From Candidatus Krumholzibacteriia bacterium (GTDB lineage Bacteria; Krumholzibacteriota; Krumholzibacteriia; LZORAL124-64-63): a stretch of DNA of 64,000 nucleotides. The position numbers were made by a program, and so were the translations under genes. This document shows, piece after piece, positions 59,596-64,000 of this stretch; the first letter of the stretch is position 1, and the number at the start of each line of letters is the position of its first letter. The notes beneath the pieces are model-generated. The model had not been told where the DNA came from and ran no database searches. It was given only the letters and a program-made list of their open reading frames with translations. The stretch is from contig JADGDU010000021.1 in NCBI GenBank assembly GCA_016744705.1, positions 18,678 to 82,677 of the forward strand, given 5' to 3'.

Positions 59596-62500
59596 ATGCG
59601 GTTCCGTATTCTGATGGTCATGATGATGCTTCTCTTGGCTGGTCAAAGCTTGGCTGCCGATCACTCCATTCCTGTTACCGGTGGCCAATCGGTGATGAGC
59701 CACAGCCAAACGCGCAGTGGCGACATGACTTTCCATGTGGAAGTCGGCCAGATCGAAGCCATGGACGTGAAAACTGACGGGGGAGACTTTACCCGCCTGA
59801 TCATTCCCGGATACCACACCAGCAAAGCTGTGGGCCAACCGGAACTGCCCCAGATGAACCGCCTGATCAACGTGCCTTTGGGCGCGGGGGCCAGCGTAAT
59901 CATCGACAACGTGCGCACCCGCACGATCAAACTGGCAGACTATGGCATCGCCAACCTCGTGATGCCCGTGCAGCCCAGTCTGAGCAAAAGTGCCGACCTG
60001 GACAATATCGAATTTTTCTATGACCGCGCCGCTTATCAGGTGGAGGTTGCCAAGGCAGCCGTCAACCAGGTCAGCGTGGTGGACATGGGCACCATGCGCG
60101 CCATGCAAATGGCCCGCCTGGAAGTCGCACCTGTGGAATACCTTCCTCTCAGTGGCGAGCTGCGCATTACCGAGAGCATCGACTTCCGCGTCGTGTTCAG
60201 TGGTCAGGACGAAAAAGCGGCTCAGGACCTGTATGCCGCCACTTACAGCCCTTTCTTCACCCACTTGTACGATCAAGTGGCCGGTAACGAAGACCTGGAC
60301 AAAAATTTCCAGGACGACTATCCCGACCTGATGGCTGATAAGGTGACCATGGTCATCGTCACCCCGCCTGCTTTTGCCAGCCAGTTGAGTGATTTTGTGG
60401 CCTGGAAAACCGAGCGCGGTTTCAAAGTCATCACAGCCGTGACTGGTACCCCCGAAGTGGGAACCACCACCAGCTCTATCCGGACTTATCTGCACGGCTT
60501 GTACAACGATGCCACTGTGGAAAACCCGGCACCCAGTTTCGTGATTTTCGTGGGTGATGTGGCGCAAATGCCCACCTTCCAGGAATCTGGCGACGCCACC
60601 GATCGCCCTTATTGTGCCGTCGACAACGACCTTGTACCGGACATGCTTTACGGACGTTTCAGTGCCACCAACCCCAGCCAGCTGCAGGCTATCCTGGACA
60701 AAACCATGATGTATGACCAATACACCATGCCAGACCCCAGCTACCTGGACGAAGTGGTTATGATCGCCGGTGTGGATTCGGGTTATGCCCCCAGCCACGG
60801 TAATGGCCAGATCAACTACGGTACCGAGCATTATTTCAATGAAGCTCATGGCATCACCAGCCACACCTATTTGTATCCTGCCTCCAATGGCGGCACCGTG
60901 CCTTCGGAAGTTGTTGGCTATGCCAGCAACGGTGTGGGCTTTATCAACTACACTGCCCATGGAAGCCAGACCAGCTGGTCTGATCCTTCTTTCACTCAGA
61001 GCAACATCAACAGCCTGAACAACGAGGGCAAATACCTGCTGGCCATTGGCAACTGCTGCCTGACCAGTACTTACGATTACGGCGAGTGTTTCGGTGAGAC
61101 CTGGTTGCGCGCAGAGAACAAAGGCGCCATCGGTTACATCGGCGGATCAAACTCCACTTACTGGGACGAAGATTACTGGTGGGGCGTGGGCTTCCATAGC
61201 TCCAGTCAGATCAACGGTACGGCCTACCCCATAGCCAGCACTGGCGTTGGCGCCTATGACGGACTGTTCCATGAGAACGGTGAAGTGGAAGACCAACATT
61301 ATGTGACCAACGATGCCATCGTCTTTGCCGGTAACCTGGCCGTGATGGAATCTGGTTCCAGCCGCATCACTTACTACTGGAACATTTACAACCTGATGGG
61401 TGATCCCAGCCTCAGTACTTTCCTGGGCGTGCCTACAGATAATAACGTGACCTTGCCTGGTACCATTTACAGCACGGCCACCACAGTCGCGGTTCAGGCA
61501 GATGCCGGTAGTTATGTGGGACTGACCCAGGGCGGCGTTCTGGTTGGTTCCGGTACGGTGAATGCCTCGGGTAGTCTTGATGTGGAATTGACTCAGGTTC
61601 TGACTCCCGGCACGCCTTTGCGCGCGGTGATCATGGCCCAGAGCAAAGTTCCTCATAAGGTGGACATCCCTGTGGCCGTGGCTGCCCAGATCAGTGTTTC
61701 GCCTGAAACCTTTCCTGCCACCGTCGGCACCGGCATCACTGTTTCGGTGTTGGAAAATGATGGCGTCACTCCCAAACCTGGCATCGAAATTTGGGTTGAA
61801 TGGGCCTTCGGTGATCTCACTCCCGTGATGACCACAGATGCCAATGGTCAGCTTGAATTTATGCTGAGTGTGGATTATGGCTGCGAATTGACCATGCACG
61901 GCCGCGAGCCAGGTGAAGACTATGACCTGTTCACCAGTGCTCTTACGGTGACGGGTACCGATTTGGTCAACCCTGACCTGACTGTGGCCACAGAGCATGG
62001 CCTGACTGATGTATTCGCTCTGAATCTGATGAGCACTTTGACCGGCTCCACCAGCAGTGCCAACACTGAAGTTGTGGCCGTCATGCCTAATGGAACCGTT
62101 CACGATGAAGATTCCATGAGCATGGAAATCACTCCCACCGAAGGCGGCTCCATCACAGCTTATATCCAGAGCTATGGCGCCAACATGTACAGTGAAACCT
62201 TCGAGATTCTGACCACCAGCAGTGTGCGCGGTATGGTTGATATCATGGGTAGCGGCGATGACAGCGGTGTTGTTATCACGGCCAATCCCGGTGGCATGAC
62301 CGTAGTCTCTGCAGAAGACGGTTCTTTCCATATGCTGGGTCTGGACGCTGGTTCATACACTCTGACAGCCCGCAAAGAGAGCTATGCTCCTGCAGAATCC
62401 GCCATCAGCCTGGGTGAAGGCGAACACATGGATGGCGTGCTTTTCCAGATGGTTCGTGTGTATGTCATCGAAGCCTGTGACAGTCCGAACATGGCCATTC

Positions 62501-63156
62501 CCGACGACGATGACAATGGTGTGAGCACCACCATCATTGTAGGACAGGACAGTGAGATCACTTCCATCAAAATGGATTTGAACCTGACTCACACTTATAT
62601 CGGTGACCTCACGGTGAAGCTGACTTCGCCTGTAGGGACCACGGTGACTCTGCACAATCGTTCCGGCGGCAGTGCTGACGATATCGTTGGGAACTATCCT
62701 GATAATCTGACTCCTGATCAGAGCCTGGATACGTTCGTTGGTGAAAACATGAGCGGTATCTGGCGCCTGACTGTCATTGATGGAGCCGGTGCTGATACCG
62801 GGACTATCAACGACTGGTGCTTGCACATGGGATATCCGGAAGATTTGTTGAGCCCTGTGGAAGACGGCGGTTTGCCTACAGTGTTGGCTCTTAATGGCAA
62901 CTTCCCCAACCCGTTCAACCCTATGACCAAAATTAGCTTTGATTTGCCCCGCAGCACCAAGGTTTCCCTTGAAGTGTTTGATCTGCGCGGTCGTAAGGTT
63001 CAGACGTTGGTCTCGGAAAATCTTAGTGCTGGGCAGCATGCGGTGCTTTGGAATGGGACTGATGGTAGTGGGCGTCAGGTTTCTAGTGGGACTTACTTCT
63101 ATCGGTTGCAGGCTGATGGAAGCACCATGACAAACAAGATGCTCCTCCTTAAATAG
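59596..63156 (+). CDS. Secreted C25 (gingipain-family) cysteine protease, shorter paralogue
   Basis: 1186 residues from ATG 59596 (AAAGGA upstream; an in-frame earlier start at 59512 is rejected because the signal peptide begins here). Same order as the upstream gene: signal peptide, pro-region, C25 domain with H455 (NYTAHGSQTSW) and C488 (GNCCLTSTYDYGECF), one carboxypeptidase-regulatory-like unit, P-domain (GDLTVKLTSPVGTTVTLHNRSGGS) and terminal FlgD-like domain (NFPNPFNPMTKISF ... KMLLLK). It lacks the Rossmann segment and extra repeats of its neighbour. The catalytic regions are nearly identical, even at DNA level, indicating recent duplication or gene conversion. Confidence 0.9.
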   Translation: MRFRILMVMMMLLLAGQSLAADHSIPVTGGQSVMSHSQTRSGDMTFHVEVGQIEAMDVKTDGGDFTRLIIPGYHTSKAVGQPELPQMNRLINVPLGAGASVIIDNVRTRTIKLADYGIANLVMPVQPSLSKSADLDNIEFFYDRAAYQVEVAKAAVNQVSVVDMGTMRAMQMARLEVAPVEYLPLSGELRITESIDFRVVFSGQDEKAAQDLYAATYSPFFTHLYDQVAGNEDLDKNFQDDYPDLMADKVTMVIVTPPAFASQLSDFVAWKTERGFKVITAVTGTPEVGTTTSSIRTYLHGLYNDATVENPAPSFVIFVGDVAQMPTFQESGDATDRPYCAVDNDLVPDMLYGRFSATNPSQLQAILDKTMMYDQYTMPDPSYLDEVVMIAGVDSGYAPSHGNGQINYGTEHYFNEAHGITSHTYLYPASNGGTVPSEVVGYASNGVGFINYTAHGSQTSWSDPSFTQSNINSLNNEGKYLLAIGNCCLTSTYDYGECFGETWLRAENKGAIGYIGGSNSTYWDEDYWWGVGFHSSSQINGTAYPIASTGVGAYDGLFHENGEVEDQHYVTNDAIVFAGNLAVMESGSSRITYYWNIYNLMGDPSLSTFLGVPTDNNVTLPGTIYSTATTVAVQADAGSYVGLTQGGVLVGSGTVNASGSLDVELTQVLTPGTPLRAVIMAQSKVPHKVDIPVAVAAQISVSPETFPATVGTGITVSVLENDGVTPKPGIEIWVEWAFGDLTPVMTTDANGQLEFMLSVDYGCELTMHGREPGEDYDLFTSALTVTGTDLVNPDLTVATEHGLTDVFALNLMSTLTGSTSSANTEVVAVMPNGTVHDEDSMSMEITPTEGGSITAYIQSYGANMYSETFEILTTSSVRGMVDIMGSGDDSGVVITANPGGMTVVSAEDGSFHMLGLDAGSYTLTARKESYAPAESAISLGEGEHMDGVLFQMVRVYVIEACDSPNMAIPDDDDNGVSTTIIVGQDSEITSIKMDLNLTHTYIGDLTVKLTSPVGTTVTLHNRSGGSADDIVGNYPDNLTPDQSLDTFVGENMSGIWRLTVIDGAGADTGTINDWCLHMGYPEDLLSPVEDGGLPTVLALNGNFPNPFNPMTKISFDLPRSTKVSLEVFDLRGRKVQTLVSENLSAGQHAVLWNGTDGSGRQVSSGTYFYRLQADGSTMTNKMLLLK

Positions 63157-63178
63157 AGGGTTGTGCCTTTGAAATTGT

Positions 63179-63208
63179 GTCTGGTCTGTGCCTGGTCACA
63201 GGCCAGAC
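63179..63208 (+). terminator. Strong hairpin, possible terminator after the second protease gene
   Basis: A 12-base-pair stem, GTCTGGTCTGTG / CACAGGCCAGAC with one G-T pair, and a CCTGGT loop. Only a weak T-rich tail follows (ATAATTAACATTTT), so it may instead belong to the mobile element's leader, protecting the transposase from outside transcription. Confidence 0.55.
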
Positions 63209-63220
63209 ATAATTAACATT

Positions 63221-63237
63221 TTGTTCCGCAAAGAATG
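63221..63237 (+). repeat. 17-base repeat TTGTTCCGCAAAGAATG, copy 2
   Basis: Exact repeat of 17737-17753. Here it is followed by 19 bases and then AATATGTGAGGTATGAC, the sequence that in the other locus follows the nested insertion directly. Confidence 0.7.
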
Positions 63238-63268
63238 TACACGGCCCAGACTCTGCAATATGTGAGGT

Positions 63269-64000
63269 ATGACTTCACTGATATATCCATCAAATAACTG
63301 GCAGCCACCTCATTGCCCGTTTGAAAAGTGCTTACAACACACTCAGTTACCTGAGCTGTGGTCGTACAAAAAGATAACCCCGTACTTCCGAACAACTGAC
63401 AACCGATTTGTACAAAGGTACAAGTGCCTGTCATGTGGAGGAACCTTCTCAACCCAGACCTTTTCCACTACATACTGGCAAAAACGACCAGACCTCGATA
63501 AACAAATTTTTAAAAACTCCGCTAATGGCATGGCAAACAGCCAGATAGCACGAGTTGTCGGTTGCTGCCCCTCAACTGTGGACAGAAAAATTGATAGAAT
63601 GGGCCGTCACTGTCTGCTTTATCTTCATGCCATGCTCCAAGCCGGAAATCTGCCCGAAGAAATTGTCTATGATGGTCTTGAGACTTTCGAATACAGTCAA
63701 TTTTTTCCCTGGCATTTGAATATAGCAGTCGAAAAACCCACAGATTACATCTTGGGCTTCAATGAAAGTGAACTGCGGCGTAAAGGCACAATGACCCCAG
63801 AACAGAAGGACAGGCGTAAGGAATTGGAGGATTCTCATGGGCGGCCCGATCCCAAAGCTATTGAAAAAGCAACGGCGGAGATTTTTGAGAATTTGATTGG
63901 AGATCAAAAACATGTGACGGTTTACACCGATCAGCACAAGCAGTACATCCGTCCGCTTCTGAAATATGGCGACCAGGTAACTCACATAAAAACATCGAGT
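63269..64000 (+). CDS. DDE-type transposase, partial (3' end beyond window)
   Basis: 244 codons open to the edge, from ATG 63269 with GAGG just upstream. Zinc ribbon (CPFEKC, then RYKCLSCGGTFS), helix-turn-helix (NSQIARVVGCCPSTVDRKIDRMG) and the first two catalytic Asp candidates (EIVYDGLETFEYS, VTVYTDQHKQY). It is a homologue of the transposase at 17804 and the intact parent type of the pseudogene at 18993; the Glu of the triad would lie beyond the window. The frame is uninterrupted as far as visible. Confidence 0.85.
   Translation, partial: MTSLIYPSNNWQPPHCPFEKCLQHTQLPELWSYKKITPYFRTTDNRFVQRYKCLSCGGTFSTQTFSTTYWQKRPDLDKQIFKNSANGMANSQIARVVGCCPSTVDRKIDRMGRHCLLYLHAMLQAGNLPEEIVYDGLETFEYSQFFPWHLNIAVEKPTDYILGFNESELRRKGTMTPEQKDRRKELEDSHGRPDPKAIEKATAEIFENLIGDQKHVTVYTDQHKQYIRPLLKYGDQVTHIKTSS

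Larger units (their letters stand above)
63158..64000 (+). mobile_element. Insertion-sequence copy, cut by the window edge
   Basis: Begins with GGGTTGTGCCTTTGAAATTG at 63158, which matches 21 of 27 bases of the inverted end of the complete element at 17753. It then contains a hairpin, the repeat TTGTTCCGCAAAGAATG (63221) and a transposase gene open to the edge. The right end is outside the window. It inserted directly after the stop of the second protease gene. Confidence 0.8.

Noticed and set aside
59554..60960. A 468-codon minus-strand frame opposite the second protease
   Set aside because: Same reason; the sense strand holds signal peptide, pro-region and the C25 core.
1..64000. tRNA, rRNA or origin of replication
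   Set aside because: No cloverleaf with a T-arm consensus, no rRNA segment and no DnaA-box cluster was seen on reading; a dedicated covariance search was not possible.

Overview
The window suggests a Gram-negative bacterium of the FCB group or a neighbouring uncultured phylum (Krumholzibacteria- or Eisenbacteria-like). This is an inference from gene content, not a database result. The support is: a TonB-dependent outer-membrane receptor and a beta-barrel protein; six secreted proteins ending in an FlgD-like/PNPFNP sorting-type domain; two gingipain-family (C25) proteases; an Omp28-type lipoprotein; a mitochondrial-type citrate synthase; and an archaeal-type GatD/GatE pair inside an otherwise bacterial set (ECF sigma factor, FabH, Rex, CheABDW).

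Layout. 1-3.1 kb: citrate synthase (cut by the left edge), diverging from a rubrerythrin-like ferritin and a Dus3-like tRNA-dihydrouridine synthase. 3.1-10.2 kb: a vitamin B12 region with a cobalamin riboswitch, a BtuB-like receptor, a secreted beta-propeller protein and a third secreted protein, a terminator, then an operon of cob(I)alamin adenosyltransferase, ECF sigma, anti-sigma, YbjQ and VF530/DUF2132 proteins. 10.2-12.5 kb (minus): ferredoxin and a DUF1573/rhodanese-like/MauE-like operon. 12.7-17.7 kb: K+ channel, cysK, cysE, and a secreted M1 aminopeptidase. 17.7-19.5 kb: an insertion sequence with perfect inverted ends nested in the wreck of a related element. 19.6-25.8 kb: chemotaxis operon cheA-cheW-cheB-cheD-HDOD-cheY-cheX. 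25.9-29.2 kb (minus): gatD-gatE, divergent from rex. 30.2-36.5 kb: fabH, a SPOR protein, a phosphoglycolate phosphatase, a methyltransferase, an S9 peptidase lipoprotein and DUF2164. 36.6-41.9 kb: a very long GH13-family protein divergent from a DUF1446/AtuA-like protein. 42-48.8 kb: two secreted proteins, a DUF3137-like/LemA pair, a response regulator and a phosphohexomutase. 48.8-53.9 kb (minus): a three-gene envelope thiol-redox cluster (Omp28/PEGA lipoprotein, secreted protein with repeated Cys pairs, and a TlpA thioredoxin fused to a predicted outer-membrane beta-barrel). 54.3-63.2 kb: two tandem C25 protease paralogues. 63.2-64 kb: a better preserved copy of the insertion-sequence family, cut by the right edge.

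How the genes may work together. The B12 genes look like an uptake module (receptor plus two secreted candidate binding proteins under riboswitch control), followed by the enzyme that converts cobalamin to its adenosyl form. The 48.8-63.2 kb block looks devoted to the cell surface: secreted cysteine-containing proteins and cysteine proteases lie next to a dedicated surface thiol-disulfide system. The strongest candidates for something little described are the TlpA-beta-barrel fusion with its two operon partners, the short C-terminal signature (aromatic-x-x-V-K-[AS]-L-Y-R) shared by two unrelated secreted proteins, and GatDE in a bacterium. No tRNA, rRNA, CRISPR array or origin was recognised.
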